64,000 bases of DNA from Lachnospiraceae bacterium. GTDB lineage: Bacteria > Bacillota > Clostridia > Lachnospirales > Lachnospiraceae. Position numbers and translations under genes: made by a program. The stretch is from positions 1 to 64,000 of the forward strand of contig JAFUZJ010000021.1 of the NCBI GenBank assembly GCA_017476665.1, in the 5' to 3' direction. Positions 1-9,403 of the stretch are shown in pieces (position 1 is the stretch's first letter; every line of letters starts with the position of its first letter). The notes below the pieces were generated by a model, which saw only the letters and a list, made by a program, of their open reading frames with translations, had not been told where the DNA came from and made no database searches.

Positions 1-894
1 CTGTCAATTCTGTGTGTCGGCATATTTTCAGGCTGTGATGCGCAGGAGGTGCCGGGAGAGAATCATTTTCAGGTTTATATGCTGAATCATGAAGAGACGA
101 AGGTGGAAGCACACCCTTACTCTGTGGCTGCTACAGAGAGAGAGGAGATGCTGGAGGAACTGCTGAACGCGCTTGCCGCGCAGCCGGAAAGGCTGGAGTA
201 CAAACCGCCGCTTTCTCTGGGATTCCAGGTGCTTTCTGCCAGTATGGTGGACAACAAGATCTATCTGGATCTGGATGAAGCCTACCGGACGCTTTCACCA
301 ACCACGGAAGTGCTGGTTCGGGCGGCAATCGTCAGAACACTGACACAGATACCGGGCGTGCGGTATGTGCAGTTTACGGTGGAAGGTGCCCAGCTTTATG
401 ACCGGACCGGCAATGCGGTGGGGGCGATGAGTGCAGAACTGTTTATTGACAATGACGGAAATGAGATCAACACTTATGAACTGGCGCGTGTAAAGCTTTA
501 TTTTGCGAATTCCACGGGGGATGCTATTATCAGCGCATATCGCGAAAAATATTACTCCTCCAATATGCCCATGGAGCGGTTTGTCGTGGAGGAACTGATT
601 GCCGGACCCAGCGGCAAGGTGGAAGGTTTGTACCCGACGCTGAATCCCGAGACGAGAATTCTGGGTGTCACGACACAGGACGGTGTATGTTATGTGAATC
701 TGGATGCGGGATTCCAGAAACCGGCAGGCAATGTGTCTACGGAGGTTGCAATCTATTCTATTGTGGACTCGCTGGTGGAGCTGAACAATGTGAATAAAGT
801 GCAGATCCTTGTGAATGGGGAGATTCCGGCCGGTTTTGAGAAGTCTGTATATGAGCGGAATCTTGATTATGTGTCGAAGGATCAGACAAAATAG
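1..894 (+). CDS. GerMN-domain lipoprotein, 5' end missing
   Basis: The reading frame is open from base 1, so the gene begins upstream of the window. The first residues are a hydrophobic segment ending in F-S-G-C, a lipobox, so the mature protein starts at that Cys (about residue 12) and is lipid-anchored outside the membrane. A GTG at 49 is inside the frame and is not the real start. The rest holds two similar halves, roughly residues 60-140 and 165-270, each with the pattern 'V.LD...A.L..G...E......IV.TL....V..V', typical of tandem GerMN domains. GerMN domains occur in the spore germination protein GerM and in surface lipoproteins. The ligand is unknown. The stop lies 9 bases before comEC, so the two may be cotranscribed. 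Confidence 0.8.
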   Translation: MSILCVGIFSGCDAQEVPGENHFQVYMLNHEETKVEAHPYSVAATEREEMLEELLNALAAQPERLEYKPPLSLGFQVLSASMVDNKIYLDLDEAYRTLSPTTEVLVRAAIVRTLTQIPGVRYVQFTVEGAQLYDRTGNAVGAMSAELFIDNDGNEINTYELARVKLYFANSTGDAIISAYREKYYSSNMPMERFVVEELIAGPSGKVEGLYPTLNPETRILGVTTQDGVCYVNLDAGFQKPAGNVSTEVAIYSIVDSLVELNNVNKVQILVNGEIPAGFEKSVYERNLDYVSKDQTK

Positions 895-903
895 GAGACA
901 AAT

Positions 904-3246
904 ATGCAGAGACCGTTATTTTTGGTGTCTTTCTGCTTGGTGCTGTTTGTGGCATGGTATCATTGGCGGTATCCCGTGACCGAAGCGGGGCCGCCGGATA
1001 AGAGCCGGCTTATGTTATATGGCGAGGTGATCGAGAAGGCGGATGCCTCTTTTGTGATCAGGCTGCGAAAGCTGCCGCGGGAAACACATTCTAATCTACC
1101 ATCAGATAAAATCATTCAGACATCTGCTGCAGTTCTGTGGCAGAATTATCCGGATCATCAATTTTATAGCGGACAATACAAAAAATTCGAGTGCGAATAT
1201 GAGAACGCATCGTCCCTTGTGCTGGGAAGTCTGGTGCTGTTGGAGGGCGAATTCCGGGAATATGGCACTGCCGGGAACCCGGGCGAATTTGATTATGCGT
1301 CCTATTATCATTCCCTGGACTATGGGGGAAGAATGCAGAATATCACACTTCTGGCGCAGGAGGAGAAAGCGCCCGGTTTGCGGGATGGGCTCAACCGGCT
1401 CAGGCAATTCTGGGAGCGCCGTCTTTATCAGGTTTTTCCCGAGAAAGAAGCTTCTGTGCTGACGGCCATGCTTTTGGGGGACAAATCCGATCTGGATGCG
1501 GAGATCAAAACGTTGTATCGGAAGGCCGGTATTCTCCATATCCTGAGCATTTCCGGGCTACATATTACGCTGATCGGAGTGGGCTTTTATCATCGGCTGC
1601 GAAAATGGGGCGTGCCTGTGTGGATCGCGGCGCTGGCAGGCGGAGGACTGCTCTTTTTGTACGGCATGCTGACCGGGTTCGGGATATCTGCCTGCCGTGC
1701 CATCGGCATGTATCTGATCCGGATGCTGGGACATATTGTGGGCAGAACTTACGACATGCTCACTGCGCTGGGGGTGATGGGGGCGGGAATGGTATGTGTG
1801 CACCCGGCGTGGGTCGGACACATGGGATTTCTGTTGTCCTTCTGCTCTGTATTGGGGGTAGGAGCGCTTCTGCCTGTTTTGCAATCCGGGATCATCGAAT
1901 TGAAAAACGGAGACAGGCGTTTGCGGAAATATGCGGAGATCTTGAAGCAGGGATTCCTGGCAGGTGTCTCCGTGACGTTGACCACCCTTCCGGTACAGCT
2001 TTGGTTTTCCTATGAGATCCCGGTTTATTCCCTGTTTTTAAACCTGTTGCTCCTGCCGTTTATGGGAGTGGTATTGGCGGCGGGACTGGCGGCCATGCTG
2101 GTCCCGGGCTTGGGGATCATAGGAACGGTGGATGTTCTGATCCTGGGGCTGTATGAAGGCGTATGCCGACTGTTTGAAAAACTGCCGCATCCCATGTGGA
2201 ACCCGGGGAGGCCGAGAGGGTGGCAGGTGATGGTTTATTATTTCATCTGGATGCTGGCGGTGTGGGGGATTCCGCTGCTTCGGGATGATCGCAGGAAACA
2301 TCATTCCAAACAATCCCACTGCTTCCTGTATGATATCAGAGGAACCTTGTTGTGCCTGGCGGCTGCGGTGTGGATACTGGCTCTCCCACGGCTGCCGGAA
2401 AACCGGATGACTTTTCTGGATGTGGGGCAGGGGGACGGTATGTGTCTGCAGCTTGCCTCCGGCGAGGTTTATCTCTTTGATTGCGGCAGCAGTAGCAGGA
2501 CCAGGATCGGGGAGCGAGTTTTGATCCCATTCCTGAAATATTACGGTATCTCCGAAATTGATGCGGTTTTTATCTCTCACGGAGACGCGGATCATATGAA
2601 CGGCTTGGTGGAGCTGCTTGCAAAGAGCGGGGAGGAGCATATCCGTGTCCGACAGGTGGTGCTGCCCGAACTGCAGGCAGATGTTCTGCAGGAGGAATTC
2701 AGAGAGGTGTTTCAGGCGATCGGGCAGATGCCGGATCCGCCGGCAGTGACGACGATACAAAGCGGCGTAGAGTGGCAGAGCAAAACGTTCCGTGGGGAGG
2801 CGGTGACTTTTCTTTGTCTGCATCCGCAGGCAGTCTCCGGCAGCATCTCCGGCGGCAATGCCGATTCGGAATGCTTTTTGGTTTCCTTCCAGGTGACGGA
2901 TCCGAAAGAGAAGCAGAATGTGACAGTGCTGCTCACCGGTGATGTGGAGGGAAGCGGGGAGCGGGAGCTGTTGGCGGCTTTGAAAACATATCAAATATCG
3001 GAGATTGATGTCCTGAAGTGCCCGCATCATGGCAGCAAAGGTACCACAAGTGTAGAACTGCTTGCACAGATCACGCCCACAGACACCGTCATCTCCTGTG
3101 GCAGAAACAATCGTTACGGACACCCCCATGAGGAACTTCTGGAGCGGCTGGCGGTCGTGCAGAGCAGGATCTGGCGAACGCCGCAGACCGGGGCGGTTAC
3201 GGTGCGGATTACAAGAGAGGGTTATCATCTGACGCAATTTAAATAA
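904..3246 (+). CDS. comEC: ComEC/Rec2 DNA-uptake channel
   Basis: Polytopic membrane protein of 780 residues, the expected size for full ComEC, which carries single-stranded DNA across the membrane in natural competence. The N-terminal third carries the soluble ComEC domain after one membrane helix. Residues about 190-480 are the multi-helix Competence domain, with the conserved 'LSISGLHIT' segment near 215. From about residue 500 there is a metallo-beta-lactamase domain: 'LDVGQGD', the metal-binding HGDADH at 559-564, 'LLTGD', and 'PHHGS' near the C-terminus. All key residues of the putative nuclease domain look intact. No other competence gene is next to it. Confidence 0.95.
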   Translation: MQRPLFLVSFCLVLFVAWYHWRYPVTEAGPPDKSRLMLYGEVIEKADASFVIRLRKLPRETHSNLPSDKIIQTSAAVLWQNYPDHQFYSGQYKKFECEYENASSLVLGSLVLLEGEFREYGTAGNPGEFDYASYYHSLDYGGRMQNITLLAQEEKAPGLRDGLNRLRQFWERRLYQVFPEKEASVLTAMLLGDKSDLDAEIKTLYRKAGILHILSISGLHITLIGVGFYHRLRKWGVPVWIAALAGGGLLFLYGMLTGFGISACRAIGMYLIRMLGHIVGRTYDMLTALGVMGAGMVCVHPAWVGHMGFLLSFCSVLGVGALLPVLQSGIIELKNGDRRLRKYAEILKQGFLAGVSVTLTTLPVQLWFSYEIPVYSLFLNLLLLPFMGVVLAAGLAAMLVPGLGIIGTVDVLILGLYEGVCRLFEKLPHPMWNPGRPRGWQVMVYYFIWMLAVWGIPLLRDDRRKHHSKQSHCFLYDIRGTLLCLAAAVWILALPRLPENRMTFLDVGQGDGMCLQLASGEVYLFDCGSSSRTRIGERVLIPFLKYYGISEIDAVFISHGDADHMNGLVELLAKSGEEHIRVRQVVLPELQADVLQEEFREVFQAIGQMPDPPAVTTIQSGVEWQSKTFRGEAVTFLCLHPQAVSGSISGGNADSECFLVSFQVTDPKEKQNVTVLLTGDVEGSGERELLAALKTYQISEIDVLKCPHHGSKGTTSVELLAQITPTDTVISCGRNNRYGHPHEELLERLAVVQSRIWRTPQTGAVTVRITREGYHLTQFK

Positions 3247-3256
3247 AATAGATTTT

Positions 3257-3288
3257 TTAAGTTTGACTTAAGTTTGCTTTGTTATACT
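3257..3288 (+). promoter_or_regulatory. promoter with OmpR-type direct repeat
   Basis: Two identical 9-base units, TTAAGTTTG, lie at 3257-3265 and 3268-3276, exactly 11 bases apart, followed by a TATACT -10 at 3283-3288. Repeats in phase with one helical turn just upstream of a -10 are typical of OmpR/PhoB-family response-regulator sites that replace a weak -35. That a response regulator activates the lipoprotein gene at 3328 is inference. Confidence 0.5.
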
Positions 3289-3327
3289 TCTTACAGGATT
3301 CAGAACAAATAAACGGAGGCGATTCTT

Positions 3328-4800
3328 ATGAAGAAGAAACAGATAAAAAAATGGATGACTGCAGCGGCAATTATGGCGCTTACGATCAGTCTGACGGCAT
3401 GTGGGCAGAACAGCAACAGTGCTTCGAACCAAACAGCGGATGAGAATGGGATAACAGAGACGGCTGGTGTGGGGGAACAACCGGGATTCGGCAACGGACA
3501 GACTCCGCCGGATAAACCGGACGGTAAGGCTCCGGGAAATCCGCCCGACGGCGGCATGGGCGGAGGATTTGGCGGAGGAAGCAGCAGTGCGGACATCGAT
3601 TATACCGGGGCAGTGGAAATTACGGCAGCGGATTCCCAATCTGGCCAAACCTATGCCAGCAGTACGGCTGACGAAAGCGCGCTTCTGATCAGTACTTCCG
3701 ATGCAGTGACGGTCACAAATCCTACCGTCACCAAGACAGGGGATTCCGATGGCGGAGATAATTGTAATTTTTATGGGTTAAACGCGGCTGTTCTGGTAAA
3801 AGGCGGATCGACTGTAACGCTCACCGGTGGAACCATTACCTCTGACGCAGATGGGGCAAACGGTGTATTTTCCTATGGTGGGAACGGCGGTCAAAACGGA
3901 GCATCCGGGGACGGCACCACGGTCATCATCTCTGATACTACGATCACGACTACGGGAGACGGCTCCGGCGGTATTATGACCACGGGAGGCAGCGTGACCA
4001 AGGCAAGCAACCTGACAGTTACCACAAGCGGCAGATCTTCCGCGGCAATCCGCACGGACCGCGGTGGCGGCACGGTGACAGTGGATGGCGGTACCTATAC
4101 CACCAACGGTTTGGGTTCCCCGGCCATTTATTCTACAGCGGATATCACGGTTTTAAATGCAACGCTTGTTTCCAATCTGTCTGAGGGTGTCTGCATTGAG
4201 GGAAAAAATTCCATTACCTTAACGGATTGTAATCTGACAGCAAATAACACAAAATGCAACGGAAATGCCACTTTCCTGGATTCCATTATGATCTACCAGT
4301 CCATGTCGGGAGATGCGGACAGCGGTACGTCAGCCTTTACCATGACGGGAGGCACACTGACCAGTAAAAGCGGGCATGTGTTTCATGTGACCAACACCAA
4401 TGCAGTGATCAATCTTTCCGGTGTAAAGATCGTAAATGAAGATTCCGCAAACGTGCTTCTCTCCGTCTGTGATGACGGATGGAGAGAAGCTTCGAATATT
4501 GCCACGTTAAATGCGGACGGGCAGGAGCTTGCAGGTGATATCCTTGTGGGAAGCGATTCTGAACTGACCTTGAATTTGACAAATGCGACGCAATTTACCG
4601 GTTCCGTTACCGGAACGATCACAAATGCCGGCGGAGCAAGTGTATCAACGCAGGTCGGTACCGTGGCAGTAAAACTGGATGGCACCAGTACCTGGACGCT
4701 GACAGCGGATAGCTATGTGACTTCCTTTGACGGTGATGCGTCTAATGTGATCACAAACGGATACACGCTTTATGTAAACGGGACGGCGCTGACAAAGTAA
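3328..4800 (+). CDS. secreted beta-helix lipoprotein
   Basis: 490 residues. A Lys-rich start, a hydrophobic stretch and the lipobox L-T-A-C (Cys 25) mark a lipoprotein. Residues 26-85 are a low-complexity Gly/Pro/Asn-rich linker. From about 90 to the end there are repeated short strands rich in T, G, S, D and N ('TVTLTGGTI', 'TVTVDGGTY', 'SITLTDCNL'), the pattern of a right-handed parallel beta-helix (pectin-lyase-like fold). Such proteins act as adhesins or polysaccharide-active surface proteins; no catalytic residues could be assigned. GGAGG at 3315-3319 supports the ATG. It is a single-gene unit between its own promoter and a hairpin terminator. Confidence 0.75.
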   Translation: MKKKQIKKWMTAAAIMALTISLTACGQNSNSASNQTADENGITETAGVGEQPGFGNGQTPPDKPDGKAPGNPPDGGMGGGFGGGSSSADIDYTGAVEITAADSQSGQTYASSTADESALLISTSDAVTVTNPTVTKTGDSDGGDNCNFYGLNAAVLVKGGSTVTLTGGTITSDADGANGVFSYGGNGGQNGASGDGTTVIISDTTITTTGDGSGGIMTTGGSVTKASNLTVTTSGRSSAAIRTDRGGGTVTVDGGTYTTNGLGSPAIYSTADITVLNATLVSNLSEGVCIEGKNSITLTDCNLTANNTKCNGNATFLDSIMIYQSMSGDADSGTSAFTMTGGTLTSKSGHVFHVTNTNAVINLSGVKIVNEDSANVLLSVCDDGWREASNIATLNADGQELAGDILVGSDSELTLNLTNATQFTGSVTGTITNAGGASVSTQVGTVAVKLDGTSTWTLTADSYVTSFDGDASNVITNGYTLYVNGTALTK

Positions 4801-4824
4801 GAGGTATGGGATATAAGAATGGCG

Positions 4825-4855
4825 AAAAAGGGGCTCTTGCAGCTCCTTTTTCTTT
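4825..4855 (+). terminator. rho-independent terminator of lipoprotein gene
   Basis: An 11-base stem (4825-4835 with 4841-4851, one G-U pair), a 5-base loop and a T-rich tail lie 25 bases after the lipoprotein stop codon. Confidence 0.8.
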
Positions 4856-4884
4856 TGTGCGTATGAAAATATGAAATTAGTGTT

Positions 4885-4914
4885 AAAAAATATGAAAACG
4901 GTTTCATATTTTTT
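4885..4914. promoter_or_regulatory. LacI-family operator / cre-like palindrome upstream of regulator
   Basis: A 30-base near-perfect palindrome with only the central pair unmatched. Its core, TGAAAACGGTTTCA (4893-4906), has the central CG of LacI-family operators and also fits the CcpA cre consensus TGWNANCGNTNWCA exactly. It lies 86 bases before the LacI-type gene, so autoregulation or catabolite control is likely. A related site precedes the permease gene (6093-6110). Confidence 0.75.
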
Positions 4915-4999
4915 CGTATTATGTTATGCTTAACGATAGAAACAGCATCTGTTTCTTGGCACATTGTGTTTATAAAGGCGGACGGGACGGAATAATATT

Positions 5000-5995
5000 A
5001 TGATGAACATTTCGGAATTTGCAGAGATCGCGGGCGTGTCCAAATCGGCGGTCAGCCGGTATTTTAACGACGGTTACCTGAGCGAGGACAAGAGAAAAAA
5101 GATTGAAGAGGCCATAGAAAAGACGGGATATGCCCCCAATATTGCCGCCCGTGCGGTGCGCACCAGGGTGACAAAGCTGGTGGGAGTGATCCTGCCGAAG
5201 CTTTCCAGCGAAAGTTGCTCCCGGGTGGCGGAAGGCATTAGTGAAGTGCTGAACCGGGAAGGGTATAAGATCCTGATGATCAGCACGGCCAATGATGCTC
5301 ATAAGGAGATTGAATCTTTGGAATTGCTCCGGCAGAACAGGGTGGACGGGATCATTTTGCTTGCCACGGTCTTTACGGATCTGCATAAATCTGTGTTGAG
5401 TAAAGTTCGTGTTCCTGTCGTCATTGTGGGACAGTACCTGAAAGGGTACAACTGTGTCTGTCACAATGACAGGGAGGCAGCCTATATGCTGACGAAGCGG
5501 ATGCTGGAAAACGGTGCGAGACGCCCCGGTTTTATCGGTGTGCTGATGGAAGACCGGGCGGCCGGTGCGGCGCGCAGGGAAGGATTCGACAAGGCATTGC
5601 AGGAGTTTGGACTGGAGTGTGATCCGCAGTTTACGGAAACGTCCCAGTTCAACATGGATTCCGGCTATGACTGTATGAGAAGGATCCTGTCCCGGAAAAA
5701 GATCCCGGATGCCGTGTTCTGCGCCACGGATGATATTGCGGCGGGCGCCATGCTCTGCTGCAGAGAGAAAGGATTGCGCATTCCGGAGGATATCATGATC
5801 TGCGGAGTGGGGGATTCCAAAATTGCCAGGATCCTATACACACCGTTGACCACGGCCAGACTGCATTACAAGACAGCCGGGACGGAGGCAGCCAATATGG
5901 TATTGGCGGCTATCCAGAACGGTGACGCCATCCAGCGGGCATTGCAGTTGGACTATGATATTATTGAACGCGAATCTACGCAAAGGAACAAATAA
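5000..5995 (+). CDS. scrR: LacI-family regulator of the sucrose operon
   Basis: 331 residues, normal LacI/GalR length. Residues 3-50 hold the helix-turn-helix and hinge ('ISEFAEIAGVSKSAVSRYF', 'IAARAVRT'). The rest is a periplasmic-binding-protein-like sugar domain beginning 'LVGVILPKL'. It lies directly upstream of, and in the same direction as, the sucrose PTS genes, and palindromic operators sit before it and before the permease, so it is probably the sucrose-responsive repressor. The symbol is assigned from this context. A second ATG at 5003 is an equally possible start; no strong ribosome site separates them. Confidence 0.85.
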   Translation: MMNISEFAEIAGVSKSAVSRYFNDGYLSEDKRKKIEEAIEKTGYAPNIAARAVRTRVTKLVGVILPKLSSESCSRVAEGISEVLNREGYKILMISTANDAHKEIESLELLRQNRVDGIILLATVFTDLHKSVLSKVRVPVVIVGQYLKGYNCVCHNDREAAYMLTKRMLENGARRPGFIGVLMEDRAAGAARREGFDKALQEFGLECDPQFTETSQFNMDSGYDCMRRILSRKKIPDAVFCATDDIAAGAMLCCREKGLRIPEDIMICGVGDSKIARILYTPLTTARLHYKTAGTEAANMVLAAIQNGDAIQRALQLDYDIIERESTQRNK

Positions 5996-6073
5996 AAATG
6001 TGAAACTGTGTGAAACCAACTGAAATCTAATTTTTAATTGGTACTAAAGCCCATAGATTTACAGATGCGCATG

Positions 6074-6110
6074 TGTTAGAATTTACACAAGATGTGAAAA
6101 CGATACCACA
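6074..6110 (+). promoter_or_regulatory. extended -10 promoter with overlapping ScrR/cre operator
   Basis: TGTTAGAAT at 6074-6082 is an extended -10. Ten bases later lies the palindrome TGTGAAAACGATACCACA (6093-6110), which would cover the start of transcription and block it when bound. Its core (6095-6108) matches the cre consensus with one mismatch. Extra GTGAAAC half-site-like words flank it on both sides (near 6000, 6010, 6117 and 6131). Confidence 0.6.
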
Positions 6111-6152
6111 ATTGATGTGAAACAAGAAGCGTGAAACGAGGAGGGAATGCTT

Positions 6153-8069
6153 ATGGATTACAGAAAATGCGCATTGGAAATTCTGACAGGAATCGGCGGC
6201 AAGGAAAATCTTGCCAGTGCAGCACATTGCGCAACCCGCCTTCGCCTTGTCATCGCGGACAACGGCAAGGTCAAGAAGTCTATGCTGGAAGGGATAGACG
6301 GGGTAAAGGGGGTGTTTGAGGCTGCAGGGCAGCTTCAGATCATTATCGGAACGGGCACCGTGAACAAGGTGTATGACGAGTTCATCGCCCTGGCGGGGGT
6401 GGAGGCAGCTTCCAAGGAGGATGTGAAAGCAGCGGCAGCGGCCCAGGCACCCTGGTACAAACGGGCGATCAAGACATTGGGCGATATCTTTGTGCCGATC
6501 ATTCCGGCTATTGTGGCTACCGGTCTTTTGAACGGTCTGCTGGGAGGTCTTTCCAAGGCGTTTCCTGGAATGGCGGATTCTTATCTGTTTGGGCTCTTGG
6601 ATATGTTTTCCAACACGGCTCTGGTATTCCTGCCGATCCTGATCGCGGTCAGCGCGGCAAAGATTTTCGGCGGCAATATTTTTCTCGGCGCGGTCATCGG
6701 TATGATCATGATCCATCCCAATCTGGTCAACGCCTGGTCGGCAGGCAGCGGCGCAGAAACGGATACGCTGTGGTCCTGGTTCGGGCTCTGGAACATTCAG
6801 AATACCGGCTATCAGGGACACGTGATCCCGGTGGTCATCGCAGTGCTTGTCATGTGTATGATAGAAAAGAAATTGCATAAGGTGGTACCAGAGACTTTTG
6901 ATCTCTTTGTGACACCGTTAGTTTCGGTCCTGGTGACAGGGTTCCTTACTTTGACGCTCATCGGTCCCGTATTCTCCCAGCTGGAGACCTGGGTACTGAG
7001 TGGTGCGAAGGCGCTGATCGCAATTCCTTTCGGAATCGGCGCGTTTATCATGGGCGGTGTGTATGCACCTACCGTGGTGGCAGGTGTACATCATATGTAC
7101 AATGCGATTGAATTGGCAATGTTGGCAGACAACGGAATGAACACCTGGATGCCGATCGCGACGGCAGCTAACGTGGCACAGGGCGCAGCGGCTTTGGCCG
7201 TGGCATTCAAGACCAGAAACAAAAAGCTCCGCTCCATGGCATTGCCCGCATCCCTTTCCGCGTTCATGGGTATTACGGAGCCTGCAATCTTCGGTGTGAA
7301 TGTGCGGTATGGCAAACCTCTGGTAGCAGGTATGATCGGTGGTGCCTGCGGCGCTGCGGTAGCTTCTCTGATGAAGGTATATGCGACGGCAAACGGCGTG
7401 ACCGGTATCTTCGGTTTCCTGATCACCACAGAGACTTTTGTGGGATATCTGCTCACCTTTGTGATTGCGACGGTTGTGGCTTTTGTGATTTCTTATTTGA
7501 TCTACAGAGATGAAGAGACGGCAGCGGACAACGGAGCAGACAGTGACAGTGCAAACAAAGCAGCGACGGAGCAGTCTGCGGAAGCAGCGATCGATCTGAA
7601 CAGAGCGTTTGATGACAATTGTGTTTATGCACCTTTAAAGGGTACTGCAGTGGCAATGGCAGATGTGCCGGATGAAACATTTGCAGCGGAAGTCCTTGGA
7701 ATGGGCGCGGCAGTGGATCCTGCGGAGGGAAAAGTGGTTGCTCCTGCGGACGGCGAAGTGAGTACCCTGTTTGATACGCATCATGCCATCGGACTGACGC
7801 TGGATAACGGCATGGAATTGTTGATCCACATCGGCATCAATACCGTGGAATTGAACGGAGAAGGCTTCACCGCACATATTGCGGACGGCGAGCGGTTCAA
7901 GCGCGGACAGACACTGATCACCTTCGATAAGGCATTTATCGAAAGCAAGGGCTATAAGACGGTAACGCCGGTGATCATCACCAATCCGGACGATTATGCG
8001 GAAGTCAAGAAGGCTGCCAACGGAACCGTAGAGTTCCTGGATAAATTGATCGAGACGAAAAAAGGATGA
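6153..8069 (+). CDS. scrA: sucrose PTS permease EIIBCA
   Basis: Membrane permease of 638 residues that imports and phosphorylates a sugar, here most likely sucrose to sucrose-6-phosphate. Order of domains: EIIB (about 1-85) with the phospho-Cys in 'HCATRLR' (Cys26); EIIC (about 95-455) with some ten membrane segments; a short Ala/Asp-rich linker; EIIA (about 490-630) with the phospho-His in 'LLIHIGI' (His559). This is the beta-glucoside/sucrose (Glc superfamily) layout. An ATG at 6147 is possible, but the GAGGAGGG box at 6138-6145 is spaced correctly only for 6153. Sucrose is inferred from the hydrolase and fructokinase that follow. Confidence 0.9.
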   Translation: MDYRKCALEILTGIGGKENLASAAHCATRLRLVIADNGKVKKSMLEGIDGVKGVFEAAGQLQIIIGTGTVNKVYDEFIALAGVEAASKEDVKAAAAAQAPWYKRAIKTLGDIFVPIIPAIVATGLLNGLLGGLSKAFPGMADSYLFGLLDMFSNTALVFLPILIAVSAAKIFGGNIFLGAVIGMIMIHPNLVNAWSAGSGAETDTLWSWFGLWNIQNTGYQGHVIPVVIAVLVMCMIEKKLHKVVPETFDLFVTPLVSVLVTGFLTLTLIGPVFSQLETWVLSGAKALIAIPFGIGAFIMGGVYAPTVVAGVHHMYNAIELAMLADNGMNTWMPIATAANVAQGAAALAVAFKTRNKKLRSMALPASLSAFMGITEPAIFGVNVRYGKPLVAGMIGGACGAAVASLMKVYATANGVTGIFGFLITTETFVGYLLTFVIATVVAFVISYLIYRDEETAADNGADSDSANKAATEQSAEAAIDLNRAFDDNCVYAPLKGTAVAMADVPDETFAAEVLGMGAAVDPAEGKVVAPADGEVSTLFDTHHAIGLTLDNGMELLIHIGINTVELNGEGFTAHIADGERFKRGQTLITFDKAFIESKGYKTVTPVIITNPDDYAEVKKAANGTVEFLDKLIETKKG

Positions 8070-9403
8070 AGCCTATGAAAAATGACTGGCGCCAGAAGCT
8101 GCATCTGGAACCGGGCAGCGGATGGCTGAATGATCCAAACGGTTTAAGCTACTTTAAAGGATATTATCATGTATATTTCCAATACTCGCCGGAGAGTGCC
8201 CTGGGCAAGGGTCCTAAGTGCTGGGGACACTGGCAGAGTAAGGATATGCTTTCCTGGGAGTTCACGGGGACGGTACTTTACCCGGACATTCCGGAGGACA
8301 GGAACGGCGTATACTCCGGCTGCGGTCTGGTGGAAGGAGATACCTTATATCTCTATTACACAGGCAATGTGAAGGAAAAAGGGGATTACGACTATATCAC
8401 GGCAGGGCGCGGCGCCAATGTGATCCTGGTCACCACAAAGGATGGGCACCATATGAGTCCAAAGCAGGTGCTCCTGCGCAATTCCGACTATCCCGCGGAT
8501 TGTTCCTGCCATGTGCGGGATCCCAAGGTGTGGAAGGAAGGCAGTGTTTATAAGATGGCGCTGGGCGCCAGAAAACTGGATGACACGGGCTGCGTATTGT
8601 TTTATACCTCGGAAAATCTTACCAGCTGGCGGTTTGAGCAGGAGGTCAGTGTGCCGGACTTCGGGTATATGTGGGAATGTCCCGATGTGTTATGGCTGAA
8701 CGGCAGACATTACCTGAGTATTTCTCCTCAGGGAGTGAAGCATACGGAATACACACATCAGAATGTGTACAGTTCCGGCTACTTTGTGAATGACAAAGAA
8801 TTTGAAGAGTGGGATCATGGGTTTGATTTCTATGCGCCCCAGTCTTTTGAAGCGCCGGATGGCCGGAGACTGTTGATCGGCTGGATGGGCATTGGGGATA
8901 TTCCCTATACCAATCCCACGGCGCAGATGGGCTGGCAGCATTGCCTGACACTGCCCAGAGAGATTACCGTGGGGAAGGACGGCAGGCTGTTGCAGAAGCC
9001 GATCCGGGAGCTTCAAGCATTGCGGGAAAAGAAAAAAGAGTTTTCCCAGGGTGCGGTGATGCAGACGCAGCTGCCCTTTGAACTGATCGCGACAACGCCG
9101 GACAGGTTCACGATCCTGTTTGGAGAAATGTTGAAACTGCAGTATGCCGACGACGTGTTTTCCATGATCTTCCTGGATGAGAAGACCGGAAGAGGAAGAG
9201 ACAGGCGCAATGTAAAGCTCACCCGGTGCGACGAGCTTCGTGTGATTGCGGATACTTCTTCGCTGGAGATCTATCTGAACGGCGGGGAGAAAGTGATGAG
9301 CAGCAGATTTTATCCGGCGGTCAGAGAAGTCAGTCTTTTTACGGAAAATTTGAGCGGTGTGCTATATGAATTAAAGGGATTGGAGGTGCGAAACCTTGGG
9401 TGA
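8066..9403 (+). CDS. scrB: sucrose-6-phosphate hydrolase (GH32)
   Basis: 445-residue cytoplasmic GH32 enzyme that splits sucrose-6-phosphate into glucose-6-phosphate and fructose. The three family signatures are present: 'WLNDPNG' with the nucleophile Asp near residue 19, 'RDP' in the middle (near 152), and the acid/base Glu in 'MWECPDV' (near 204). A five-bladed catalytic domain is followed by a short beta-sandwich. No signal peptide is visible, as expected for an intracellular enzyme. The start overlaps the permease stop as ATGA, so translation is coupled. Confidence 0.93.
   Translation: MKPMKNDWRQKLHLEPGSGWLNDPNGLSYFKGYYHVYFQYSPESALGKGPKCWGHWQSKDMLSWEFTGTVLYPDIPEDRNGVYSGCGLVEGDTLYLYYTGNVKEKGDYDYITAGRGANVILVTTKDGHHMSPKQVLLRNSDYPADCSCHVRDPKVWKEGSVYKMALGARKLDDTGCVLFYTSENLTSWRFEQEVSVPDFGYMWECPDVLWLNGRHYLSISPQGVKHTEYTHQNVYSSGYFVNDKEFEEWDHGFDFYAPQSFEAPDGRRLLIGWMGIGDIPYTNPTAQMGWQHCLTLPREITVGKDGRLLQKPIRELQALREKKKEFSQGAVMQTQLPFELIATTPDRFTILFGEMLKLQYADDVFSMIFLDEKTGRGRDRRNVKLTRCDELRVIADTSSLEIYLNGGEKVMSSRFYPAVREVSLFTENLSGVLYELKGLEVRNLG

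Noticed and set aside
2038-3237. Long open frame (399 codons) on the minus strand
   Set aside because: It lies wholly inside comEC, whose metallo-beta-lactamase motifs are intact. The antisense product is rich in His, Arg and Gln with no domain, typical of a shadow frame.
6027-6878. 283-codon minus-strand open frame
   Set aside because: It covers the sucrose promoter and EIIB/EIIC region. The product is Cys/His/Arg-rich without a recognisable fold.
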